A stretch of DNA of 64,000 bases from Galeopsis tetrahit (taxonomy: Eukaryota; Streptophyta; Magnoliopsida; Lamiales; Lamiaceae). The position numbers and the translations under genes are program-made. Positions within the stretch are counted from its first letter, which is position 1; every line of letters starts with the position of its first letter. Where the stretch lies: NCBI GenBank assembly GCA_963675135.1, contig OY776125.1, positions 22,370,565-22,434,564 on the forward strand, written 5' to 3'. The notes beneath the pieces were generated by a model, which was given only the letters and a program-made list of their open reading frames with translations, had not been told where the DNA came from and made no database searches. Of this stretch, positions 22,440-32,783 are shown one piece after another.

Positions 22440-23637
22440 GTAAACCTCACTTTTATTCCCTTGATTTTAACTCCACGTCATTATTCCTCTCTCGGATCTC
22501 AGATTTAACGGCCCAGATCAATTCTTGCTTCTCCCTTCACTTCACTCCACTCCACTCCTGGGCGAACCCCTCCCCTGTTTCCTTCATTCCCACTATTTTT
22601 TCTTACATAAAAAAAAGAAGTAAAATTAAAAGTAATTATTTTTTTGAAAATCATGGCTGTGTACGAAGAGGATAAACTATTTGAGCAGGAAATTGACGGA
22701 GCTGAGAAGGAAGAAGTGTTGAACAGCAGCAGCGGCGGGAGGCCATCGGTAGTTCAATATATATGGTTCAATATTCTTTTAACTTCGTTATATTTGCACT
22801 TTCTCATCTTTCTGCATTCTCTTTTGTTTGATTTCGTGATTGTGTCAATTTTTTGTTTTTATATTTCAGTTTTGTTTTGAACTTAAACCTTTTTTAACTT
22901 TTCAGTGCACACAGGAGCTTATCTTTTTTTGAATCCTTGAATTAATAACACAAAAGTATTGCATTTTTATCTCTAAATATAAATATGAATCTTGTTAGCT
23001 TTGCTGGTTTCCTAATTATTTCTCTTGTTGAATTCTCTTCCAAATTAGGTAGATCCGGAGTGTTTTGATGTTAGTTTCACATAATGTATGTAAATTAGTA
23101 GTAAGTTCACGTTATTACTGTGGGAGCAATCTGTAGTTGGTGTTTGAGGGACTAAAAAAAGATAATCCTGGATATCACAAGCACACTATGATCTTAGATC
23201 TAAATCTGATCTAACGGCCAGGAGGCCAGGCCACAAGGAATTGATTGGTGAAAATTCCCAATTCCTCAATCCAGTGGGGAATGGGGAATTGATTGTGTGT
23301 TATCACTTGTGCACATCTAGAATTTCAGTTTATGTAAATTGGTGTGTTGAATATAAGAGTTTACTGACAAGACCTTTGTAGGGAACTCTTCACAGTCTTA
23401 CTTATCATTGTGTTGTGGCTAACTACTTTTGTTTTACTTTTTCAACTGTGGACGGTATAGTCAAGAATGGCAATTAATTAACTTGCTTTGGACGTACACA
23501 GGGTGATCTGGGAACCGAATACCTAGTTAGACCAGTTAGTCATGCTGCGGATGAGGGGGATGCAAGCGACTTTGAGCTGCAGGAGAATGGTGAGGAGGAT
23601 TTTGATGAGGAAGATGATTATGGTGGAAAAGTTGAGG
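22440..23637 (+). repeat. Duplicated segment, copy fused to the FEY-like gene
   Basis: It matches 29190-30690 in promoter, leader, exon 1, intron and the start of exon 2. Landmarks shared by both copies are AGATTTAACGGCCCAGATCA in the promoter, TAGATCCGGAGTGTTTTAAT or near-identical text in the intron, and GGTGATCTGGGAACCGAATA at exon 2. Compared with the other copy it lacks the Asp/Glu-coding part of exon 1 together with the original donor and the start of the intron. The match ends at GGAAAAGTTGAGGC. Confidence 0.9.
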
Positions 23638-26600
23638 CATCCTTGTCATCTTTATTGAAGAATAGAAAGGAAAGGGAAACGGAAAATGGAAAACCGTTGG
23701 AAGATTCACCTAAGCATAAGGTGAAGAAGGAGGGATTGGGGTGGATTGAATGGATGATGGGGTGGTTTTATCTCGTTTACGAGATGCTATTTCAGAGGAT
23801 CATTGCCAGCAATATATCAAATCCAATGCCTTTACCTCCCATTAATGATCTCACTTTCGTTGTCACCGGCTCCACCTCCGGCATCGGCAAAGAAATTGCC
23901 AGGTCTTTTCAATTCTCGCCATTTCTCTTTTATGTTTTCTCTAATTATTCCCAGTTAGCTCTATTTTAGCTGTTGCTGAGTGGGTTTCGATTCATGCTGA
24001 TGGCTGGTTGAGTATGTGTAATTGTTGAAATCAAAAGTGTTCTGGAAAAATGATATAGGTTTTACTGAGTAACTTAATGTGCTTCCCGATTCACAATTAT
24101 TTGATTAATCGGTCCCATTTGCTGTTACAAGGAGAGTTCAGGCCACTTATTTCTTGATTGTGTATTTAGTTTCACAGTTTGGTCCTCCCTATTCCGTTGG
24201 TTTGGTATCCTTACTGTGGCTCGTAATGAATTATGTTGCCAATTTTCACAATTTGTTGGTCTCAAGCCGGCCAGAGTTGGGGAGGATATATGGATTTTAG
24301 TTTGGATAGCAACAAACTGGAGGATTTGGGCACAAGAAATGATGTAATTTTCATAAGCAGTACTCCAATCTTTGCCAAATGTTTCGAATCAATTCAACTA
24401 CTCCTTTTTGAATGGTTGAAGGTGAAATTCAGGAGGGAATTTACATACATGTATAGTGACTGGGTACAGGAGGGAATTTACATACACCTTGTGCACAGTC
24501 TTTCAATAAAAGTTTTGCTTGAACAAAAAAAAGAAAGAGAAAAAAGAGTATTGAATCAATTGCTTCCTGCATAAACCAGTCAACTATTTGGCAGTTTCAT
24601 TAATTCCTATTTTTATCTTCTGGTTTGATTGTTGGACAGGCAATTGGCCGAAGCAGGGGGACATGTTGTGATGGCAGTCAGAAATCCAAAGGCGGCAACT
24701 GACTTGATAAAGAAGTGGCAGGAAGATTGGTCTGGAAAGGGTCTTCCACTCAATATTGAGGTACCTTATGAGCACACTGATCTCATGTTTGGAAATAAAG
24801 ATGTGTTGAATCCATTAATGTGTTAAGATACGGAGATACCGTGCTTTCGTTGATGTTCGATTGTTGTTCCAACTAATGGTTCCTGTATTAGGAAATATAC
24901 AAATCATCATCATTGTGGCGGCCTGAAAATAGACTAGTTCCAAGATTAGGATATTTAAATTCTCGTATTTTTTCAATTTTTTGTTTTTAATTCCTATACT
25001 GGCTATACATTTATTTTAAGGTCATGGAACTTGATCTTCTGTCTCTCGAATCTGTTGTGAGATTTGCTGAAACTTGGAACACACGTTCTGGACCTCTGCA
25101 TGCTCTCATCAACAATGCTGGGATATTCTCCATTGGAGGTTCGTATGTTATTGATTTTGTCCTGATAGTTTTGCTATAAATGTGCCAATTTTGATCTGAT
25201 ACCCTGATTGTCTGCCTATTACTCCACTGTCCCTAGTTCATTTTTCATTGATTGTTGAATTATTTTCCCCTACATATGTTGTTACATTTATTATTACTTG
25301 AAGCAAAGGAAATATACTTCCTGGTTTTACTTACTGCATTCTTATTCTGTTCAGAACCGCAAAAAATTTCGAAGGATGGTTTTGAAGAACACATGCAAGT
25401 AAATCATCTTGCTCCCGCACTGCTTTCAATATTGCTTATGCCTTCCCTTATAAGAAGCTCGCCAAGTCGCATTGTTAATGTGAATTCGACTGTAAGTTTC
25501 ATGAGGACTTTGTGCTTTATTTATGTATCTCAATGTCCATGGCTAAAACTATTTTCTTGATTTTAAAGGAATATGTGAATGAGTGGAAAGGATCATTAAA
25601 TATCTGGTGACGAGAGATATTTATAATGAGAAATGGTTACATTTTGAGCACCAAAACATTCCGTACAACAAATGTTGAAAACATTGTTTCGTTATGTAGG
25701 TGTAGAGCTTTTATGGTGTTCTAATAAAAGGTCATAACTCCTTGAAACCCATGCATCTTTTCCATTTCAGAATTTCTTAATGGACTTTTAGTATATATTA
25801 ACTAAACTAGAATGACAGACATGTTGGGTTAAACTATTTTATTTATCTAAGCAGTTGAATAGAATTTTATCAAACCTCAGTCTTTCTTCTATTGGTTGTT
25901 AACATGTTGGAATGTTTTGGATTATATCTAAAATCTAGTGGTTCCATTTACATTTCATTTCTTCAGAAATTATCTTTGTGGTTATTCACTTAAACTTGAG
26001 AATTACTGTCAGAATCATAATTTAAAGAGCTTTTAATGCATATCAATTGTTCCATTTTTTGTTTGTGCAGATGCATAACTTGGGATTTGTTGATCCAGAA
26101 GATATGAATATTACATCAGGGAAAAGAAAATATACAAGTATGGTCGGATATTCAAGCAGTAAACTAGCACAGGTGTGCTCAAACGCTACTCTAGTTGCTT
26201 GGACTTTTTAGTAAAATTCCCCGTTTCTCATCTATTGAGTCGGATCTTATCTTAAGGACAGTATTTCCAATAATGGGATGCAGGTCATGTTCAGCAGCGT
26301 CCTTACCAAGAGACTGCCTACTGAAGCTGGTATTAATGTAACGTGTGTTTCTCCTGGAATAGTCCACACTAACGTTGTAAGTTTTCGATGTATCACAAAT
26401 TTTGAGCAAAATGAGATTCTCTTGTGCCAAATTTGACCACATTCATGTTGTTTGTTTGTAAAAGCAGGCTAGGGACCTTCCAAAGATTTTACAAACTGGT
26501 TATCAGTTAATTCCATATTTTATTTTCAGCCCTGAAGAAGGTAAATGTCCCTACGAGCTTTCTGTTAGTCGTGATTATGGTGTGCAATCAGCTTATTGCA

Positions 26601-26874
26601 TTTTATGGGAATTACAGGGTCTAGAAGTACGCTATTTGCAGCGACTGATCCTCAACTTGCGGAATACTGTGATTCATTGAAAGCAGAAGATTGGCCAGTT
26701 TGTGCTTTCATAAACTACGATTGTCGCCCTACAAATCCATGTGAGGAAGCACACAATGTTGAAACTGCTTACAGAGTGTGGGAGAAGACACTTGAACTTA
26801 TTGGCCTACCCTCAGATGCAGTCGAGAGGCTTATCGAAGGGGGAGAAGTAAAATGCAAATTTGGGGCCTCCTAG
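22653..26874 (+). CDS. FEY: FEY-like short-chain dehydrogenase/reductase with a fused acidic N-terminus
   Basis: Nine exons join in frame: 22653-22748, 23502-23902, 24640-24760, 25021-25138, 25355-25491, 26071-26172, 26284-26376, 26468-26540 and 26618-26874, giving about 465 residues. Residues 1-79 (MAVYEEDKLFEQEIDG...GDLGTEYLVRPV...) derive from the neighbouring acidic-protein gene. From about residue 80 it is an SDR of the FOREVER YOUNG (FEY) type, reported to act in shoot apex development. Motifs seen are GLGWIEWMMGWF with a hydrophobic segment, the NAD(P) loop TGSTSGIG (about 155-162), INNAG (about 236-240), and the YxxxK active site in VGYSSSKLAQ (Tyr about 318). The C-terminus reads WEKTLELIGLPSDAVERL. 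No ATG lies between the fusion point and the conserved GLGWIEW segment, so a start independent of the fused exons is not obvious; a TTG stands at 23643. The exon 1 donor at 22749 (CG|GTAGTT) is the least certain junction. Confidence 0.85.
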
Positions 26875-27229
26875 TAGCATCATTTTTTATAAATTAGTTG
26901 CTCTCTCCCGCTAATCACCACAGGTCTACCACACGATATATACGTGGAATTTTATGTCACCACAAGTTGAATGCTGCTTCTAAGATCTGTAACTTGGTTA
27001 TCTGGGGTTTTTCATTCTGGACAGATGGTTCTTTTTGTGGGTTATCACTAATGAGCAGCTCTAATATGAAAGGGCTTCAGAGGATTCTTCTATCCATAGA
27101 TAGAGAACTAATCCATCGAATGTTTGACCATGGATTAGTTCAAAGTTAATCTAACTACTACTCCATATAAGATGGATTACTGATCAAAAGAATTAATATC
27201 AAAAGCTAATTACTGATCAAAAGGCCAGT
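26875..27229. other. 3' flank of the FEY-like gene
   Basis: Non-coding sequence holding the probable 3' UTR. No other feature was recognised. Confidence 0.4.
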
Positions 27230-27237
27230 GTCATAAC

Positions 27238-27659
27238 CATGGATGAAAATATCTGGAAATATCCCCGATATATCCATTTTTCGGGGTCATCGATATCGAT
27301 ATTGGGAAGAATCGATATTTCCATGATATTTGTAAAAAAATTAAAAATATCGATAAATATCAATAGATAATAACAATATCGAACCTAATATCGGTAAAAT
27401 ATCGAAAAATATCGAGAAAATATCGATAAATTTAAAAAAATATCGATAAATGTCTTACGAAGTAACATTGTATATTATGTTTTATATAAATTTATCATTG
27501 ATATAAAATGTATTCAAATTATTTTATTGATTTTATGTACTAAAGGCTTGTTATTAAATATTTACAATTTTTCAAATTTACGGATATCGATATATCCATC
27601 GATATTTTCATAAATTTAAGGTCTCGATATTTTCACCGATACCGATATTTTCATCCTTG
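27238..27659. mobile_element. hAT-type MITE rich in ATATCGAT words
   Basis: A 422-bp element flanked by a perfect 8-bp duplication, gtcataac (27230-27237 and 27660-27667). Its inverted ends are CATGGATGAAAATATC and GATATTTTCATCCTTG. The interior is densely filled with AAATATCGATA-type palindromic words. An 8-bp duplication and CA...TG ends fit the hAT superfamily. It does not code for protein. Confidence 0.8.
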
Positions 27660-27667
27660 GTCATAAC

Positions 27668-28630
27668 ATACATCATAAATAATAAAGAATTAATATCACT
27701 TTTTAGTGGTAAATGTGCCATCAACTCAAATTTTGAATAAATGTCTTTTTGCCCCCTCACTCCCTCCCTTCCTTTTTTTTATAAGAATTTGTTGTTTTAT
27801 CGAATTCAGACTCAAATGATTTATGATTTTATTGCCTTTTTTTTTTTGTAAATTATCCAATAAATTATTTTTTATTAATATTAATGAAAATTTTAAATAT
27901 TGAAAGCATGTAATTATTTTTGTAAGTATTGCATTTTGTTGTAATAGTATGTACTTTCTCCATTCATCAATTACTTTCACACCTTAAATTGGAAAATTCT
28001 TTATAAACTTCACCTTCACAATATTCTCCTTACTTTTTTCTCTACACATAAACAAAAGTCAATTCATTTATTTATTTTATACATAAAAATTTACAAAATT
28101 ACCCTTCAACCAAGGGTGGTGATAAGTCTAAAAGTATCAGTTGACACTTTAAATTCAAGTATTTCGTCGAATGAATTAATATCACAACTAAGTTTGTGAG
28201 AGTGTATATGGAAGTTGAGTCTTTAAGACACTATATAATCTATTTGACATTTGTTATGATAGTTGAATTGATTTGTCAATTAAACTTTTGTTGCATATTA
28301 TATATTGATTCTTCCCTTTTAACAATAAGAATTTAAATAATCTGAAGGTTTAAATTTTAGTTTGATTGATTTGTCAATTAAATAAAAAATTATATTTGAG
28401 GTCTACTTTTCTATTATAAGAGATTAAAATAATTCAGGCCAACTAGTTGAATTTAATAAAAAATTATTCAAATTTATTTGTACTTTTTTTTTTATTATTT
28501 TTTTTAGTAATTATTTGTATATTGTTTTTTTTAATAATAGTACATATGAAAAGGTAAAAAAATAAGGAAAAAAAATATGTGGACTAGTCCGCAACCCGTC
28601 ATTGATTGAGTTGGATTGAGTATTTCCCAA
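27668..28630. other. Intergenic AT-rich sequence
   Basis: No gene recognised. It contains long T runs and low-complexity AT sequence. Confidence 0.4.
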
Positions 28631-28774
28631 TCCGGTGCGAGTCATTCTTTGATTGGTGGGTTAAAGTATTGGCGCGGAAAGACACCTCTTTTTATATTTG
28701 ATTCCGGTGCGAGTCATTCTTTGATTGGTGGGTTAAAGTATTGGCGCGGAAAGACACCTCTTTTTATATTTGAT
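28631..28774 (+). repeat. Exact 72-bp tandem duplication
   Basis: Two identical 72-bp units (28631-28702 and 28703-28774) start TCCGGTGCGAGTCATTCTTT. The unit length is a multiple of three, and the plus frame reads IFDSGASHSLIGG across the junction. This resembles the DSGAS-H active-site region of retroelement aspartic proteases. The surrounding frame is short (28616-28819), so this is not a gene. Confidence 0.8.
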
Positions 28775-29189
28775 TGCATTTATTTTAGTGGACTTAGCTT
28801 TTCTACATTTTCGTTTTAAATTTAGAGCTATATTACTCCATCAATTCCAAAATGATGGTTATATTTCTTTTTTATTTAATTTAAAATATAGTTTCATTAA
28901 ATATTATCTTTATTTAATGAATATTTAAAATATTATAATGTGTCAAAGAAATCTCAAAAAAGTAAAAATTTCAATTCAAGATTATTTAAATAAAGCATGT
29001 TAGTTTAGGACTTTATGTGAAAAATAAGCCCATATACGATTGGGCCTTTTGTTTTATGATTAAGCCCAACGCTGTATGTTGAACCCTAAATACCCTCACG
29101 CGAGAATCACGTGTCACACGAAAAACGAACATAGCACGCCGCATTTACAAAAACCACTACAAATACCCTTAAGCTCGACTTTCGACCCT
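28775..29189. other. Intergenic sequence before the acidic-protein gene
   Basis: AT-rich at first, becoming more GC-balanced after 29080, where ACGCGAGAATCACGTGTCAC contains a CACGTG G-box core. It probably belongs to the promoter region of the next gene. Confidence 0.4.
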
Positions 29190-30690
29190 TGATTTGACTC
29201 CACGTCATCGATCCTCTCTTGATTTCAGATTTAACGGCCCAGATCAATTCTAGCTTCCACCCCCTTCACTCCACTCCTGGGCGAACCTCTCCCCTGTTCC
29301 CCTCTTCATTCCAACTATTTTTTCTTCATAAAAAATAAAGTAAAATTAAAACTAATTATTTTCTGAAAATCATGGCGGTATACGAAGAGGATAAACTGTT
29401 TGAGCAGGAAATTGACGGCGACGATGACGGAGCTGAGGAGGAAGACAACGATGAAGACGAGGAAGAGGAAGAAGTCTTGAACAGCAGCGGCGGGATGCCA
29501 TCGGTGGTGTCGGTTGACGATGATGATGACGATGAGGAAGATGAGGACGGAGAGGTTGAAGACGATGACGACGACGACGATGATGATGACGATGATGACG
29601 ACGACGATGAAGACGATGAAGAAGATGCAGACGAAGAGGTAATACGGGTTGTTTGTCTTGTTACATAGTTAATTTACTTTTTTTTAATGAATTTGCTAGT
29701 GTGTTTATATATTTATTTTGGTTGGATGCTCGAATTATCCTTTGGAACTTGTTGAGATAACGAACGAGATCTGGATTTTTTTTTTAGAAACTACCGCATT
29801 TTTTGTGCATATATGAGTTAATATGGTCATATATTCTTTTAGCTTCGTTATATTTGCAGTTCCTTATCTTTCTACATTCTGTTTTTGTTTGATTTCGTGA
29901 TTGGGCCAATTTTTTGTTTTTATAGTTCAGTTTTATTTTTGAACTAGAACCTTTTTTTAACTTTTCAGTGCGCACACGAGCTAATCCTTTTTTTCTTTTG
30001 AATCCTTGATTTAATAACACAAAAGTACTGTATTTGTTATCTCTAAATATAAATACTGAATCTTGTTAGCTTTGCTGTTTTTCTAATTATTTTTCTTGTT
30101 GAATTCTTGTCCAAATTAGGTAGATCCGGAGTGTTTTAATGTAAATTTCACATTATTTATGTAAATTAGGACTAAAATAACTTTATTACTTTGTGGGAGC
30201 AACCTCTAGTTGGTGTTTGACGAACTAAAAAAAGATAATCCTGGATATCACAAGCACACCGTGATCTTAGATCTAAATCTGCTGCACTTGATTTAATGGC
30301 CAAGAGGCCTGGCCACAATGGATTGGTTGGTGGAAATTCCTAATTCCTCGATCCAGTGGTGAACGGGGAATTGAATTGATTTTGTGTTATCCATCCAGAC
30401 CTTTGTAGGGAACCCTTCACAGTCTTAATTCTCGTTGTGTGTTGCGGCTTAACTACTTTTATCTTACATTTTCAACTGTGGATGAATTGTTAAGAATGGC
30501 AATTAATTAACTTGCTTTGGACATACACAGGGTGATCTGGGAACCGAATACCTAGTTAGACCAGTTGCTCAAGCTGAGGATGAGGAGGATGCAAGCGACT
30601 TTGAGCCGCAGGAGAATGGTGAGGAGGATCTTGGGGATGAGGATGAGGATGATGATGACGACGACGATGTTGATGGTGGAAAAGTTGAGG
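29190..30690 (+). repeat. Duplicated segment, intact copy with the acidic-protein gene
   Basis: This is the full-length partner of 22440-23637. Promoter, leader, exon 1, the single intron and the start of exon 2 align; similarity ends at GGAAAAGTTGAGG, after which this copy continues into its own C-terminus (PPKRKRV). It looks like the source copy because its gene is complete. Confidence 0.85.
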
Positions 30691-30776
30691 CCCCACCAAA
30701 GAGAAAACGTGTTGGCAAAGACGATTCAGATGATAGCGATGGTGGAGAGGATGATGCAAGACCGTCTAAGCGGTGA
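29372..30776 (+). CDS. Asp/Glu-rich acidic protein
   Basis: Two exons (29372-29638 and 30531-30776) encode about 170 residues. Exon 1 begins MAVYEEDKLFEQEIDGDDDG and ends in a run of almost pure Asp/Glu. Exon 2 begins GDLGTEYLVRPVAQAEDEED, passes through another acidic stretch and ends with a basic patch (PPKRKR, then DDARPSKR) that looks like a nuclear localisation signal. Plant proteins of this kind are often auto-annotated as phosphopantothenoylcysteine decarboxylase subunit VHS3-like. That name reflects low-complexity acid content and not enzyme activity; there is no flavoprotein domain. A role as a nuclear acidic chaperone-like protein is only a guess. The intron joins codons in phase 0. 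The gene converges on the PCC13-62-like gene 382 bp downstream. Confidence 0.85.
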
Positions 30777-31158
30777 TTTCCACCAACCTGTTGGTCCCTT
30801 TAGTGTCCTTGTTTCTTCATGGATATCAAATTTCATAGCTTAGGTTCAGATTTTATCTTTTATATGCCTAGTATAAATTATTGGGTCAGCTTATGTAAGC
30901 TATAAGTATTAGACTATTAGTTTAGCCTAGGGGTTTTGTGTACCCTTAGAAGAAGTTTCAATCAATTAATATTGGGTATTTTCTACTCGGTTTGTTGAAT
31001 GCTTCTTTTATCTGATACTGGAGTATAATTCTTGAATGAACCCCTGCCTGATATTTCAAGAAGAAAATCTCTGTATTCAGAATAACTAACACAATACACA
31101 TTATTATTATTATTATTCATACATTCTAGTGGAAATATGTTTCCTAATTGTGATTTGA

Positions 31159-32229
31159 CTATTTCGCTAAATATGATTTGGCTATTTTACCATCAGCTCC
31201 TTTGGGGTAGAATCCACCAGTTTTGTTCTCCTTTCCAGTTCCGTATACGATCCTTAGTATTTCCTCTGGTGTACGATCATACGACAATGAGTATTTGTCA
31301 CCTGCTAGCACGTTGCCTGAAATCCTGCCCTCGGCGCCTAGTTCTCTTTCAACGATTAGGCCTTCATCTTTCCTACCCTTGTTCCCCAGCTTGTTTCTAA
31401 GGTTTGAAATCTGGTTAGTGAATTGTGCTACTGTAATACCATAAGGTTTTACCTTCACAAGTGCCCGCTCGTAGAGTAACGTCCTGAGAACAGCATCTTG
31501 CCCTGATTCCACTCCCAAGAGCCCTGCCACAAGCTGCAACGCAATAAAATTTAGATTATAATTGCAAGAGAGTATTTCAATAGTAGAATTGGATCATCCA
31601 TTACCTTTTTGGACCTGGGGTGTTGGAGTTTTGGATTTGCTCCTACATATCCAGTGAGTCCAACATAAGGAACAACATAGGATGCAATAAGATAGTTAAG
31701 ATCATTGGCGTAGGGATCAAACGGAGGTACAAGCGGTTTTCCGAACGCATTGTTCATTATAGTCGCAAACGACGCCACACTTAGATTCAGAAGTGGTCTT
31801 GGAAATCCTGGAACAGTCTTCTGAATTGCCCTGCACCATTCAACAAATCGTCAACCGGCTAAGCTTCATTATCAAACAAGAATAGATAAAAGTTTGAAAA
31901 GTGAAGAACCTCAAGTGTCCAAATTCTTGAAATGCAAACTGTGCAATGATGTCTTTTATCAATGGGCTGAGATGGGCCTTCCTTGCCCCGATAGGCGACG
32001 GGCCACCCTTGGTAAGATTGGGGGCAAGAGCGTCCAAACCATGGCCGAAAGCACCGATGGAGAAAAACTCGGCCTCTAAGTACTCCAAATTCAAGGGGAA
32101 TTCCAAAAGATTGACGTCGGATTTTGGAAGAGCATCCCCAACCGAGGAGGCGGCGGAGGTGCCGTGGAGGAGTAGGAGGACGAAAAGGGTTAATGCGGCT
32201 ATTTTGGCGGTGGAAGTTGACAATAGCAT
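31159..32229 (-). CDS. PCC13-62-like desiccation-related protein
   Basis: Three minus-strand exons (32229-31910, 31830-31605, 31533-31159) encode 306 residues, the usual size for this family. Residues 1-26 form a signal peptide (MLLSTSTAKIAALTLFVLLLL then HGTSA). The mature part starts with DVNLLEFPLNLEYLEAEFF and AHLSPLIKDIIAQFAFQEFG, helices of a ferritin-like (Ferritin_2) fold in which Glu and His residues are conserved. Exon 2 gives PGFPRPLLNLSVASFATIM and exon 3 gives LLGVESGQDAVLRTLLYERA. The C-terminus reads RTPEEILRIVYGTGKENKTG. The founding member is a desiccation-induced protein of the resurrection plant Craterostigma; the biochemical activity of the family is not settled. A TATA motif is present upstream. 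A degenerate copy of the 5' end lies at about 36090. Confidence 0.92.
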
Positions 32230-32295
32230 GATGATGGATTTTTAATTTTGTTTTTCCTGGTCTGGTCTAGCATAAAAGAGGGAATTCTTGCATGG

Positions 32296-32305
32296 ATATA
32301 TATAA
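32296..32305 (-). promoter_or_regulatory. Putative TATA box of the PCC13-62-like gene
   Basis: ATTATATATATCC on the minus strand lies about 67-76 bp upstream of the start codon, consistent with a short leader. Confidence 0.55.
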
Positions 32306-32524
32306 TGGGAGAGGGGCAATACTTGTCAAGTCGAGATTAAGTCAAAGTAGTTGTAATAAAACCACGAATCAAGAAACGATAGGGATGAGGATGACTACAA
32401 GTTACTAATTTTAGAGTACATATTAGGAATTTGAATTTTGATAAAATTATGCAAATTGAATGCATACGATTAGTTTTGAAATTTTCAATTGAATTTTTTA
32501 ACCATTAAATTAGAATTAAGTTAA

Positions 32525-32774
32525 GGGTTGGTCTAGTATACACTCGAGTGCATGTTGTGCACCCTAATCCATGTTGCACTTTTTAGTTTTATTGACTTAC
32601 ACTTTTTGATAAAAGTTGTTGCACTTTTCAATTATTATACTAAAAATATAATTATACAGTTTAATAATTGAAAAGTGCAACACCATTTATTAAAAAGTGC
32701 AAGTCAGTAAAACTGAAAAGTGCAACATGAACTAGGGTGCACAACATGCACTTCAGTGCATACTAGACTTTATG
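32525..32774. mobile_element. TIR-C hairpin MITE, copy 3 (9-bp TSD)
   Basis: A 250-bp copy with a perfect 9-bp duplication, ttaagttaa (32516-32524 and 32775-32783). The left end has GGGTTGGTCTAGTATACACT and the right end CACTTCAGTGCATACTAGAC. The same self-complementary interior as copy 1 is present. Confidence 0.85.
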
Positions 32775-32783
32775 TTAAGTTAA

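Noticed and set aside
29372..30776. Phosphopantothenoylcysteine decarboxylase activity for the acidic protein
   Set aside because: The name is attached to such proteins because of acidic low-complexity similarity; no flavoprotein or catalytic motif is visible.
30556..30843. Met/Arg-rich and His-rich frames overlapping exon 2 of the acidic gene
   Set aside because: They are out-of-frame readings of the GAT/GAG-rich coding sequence.
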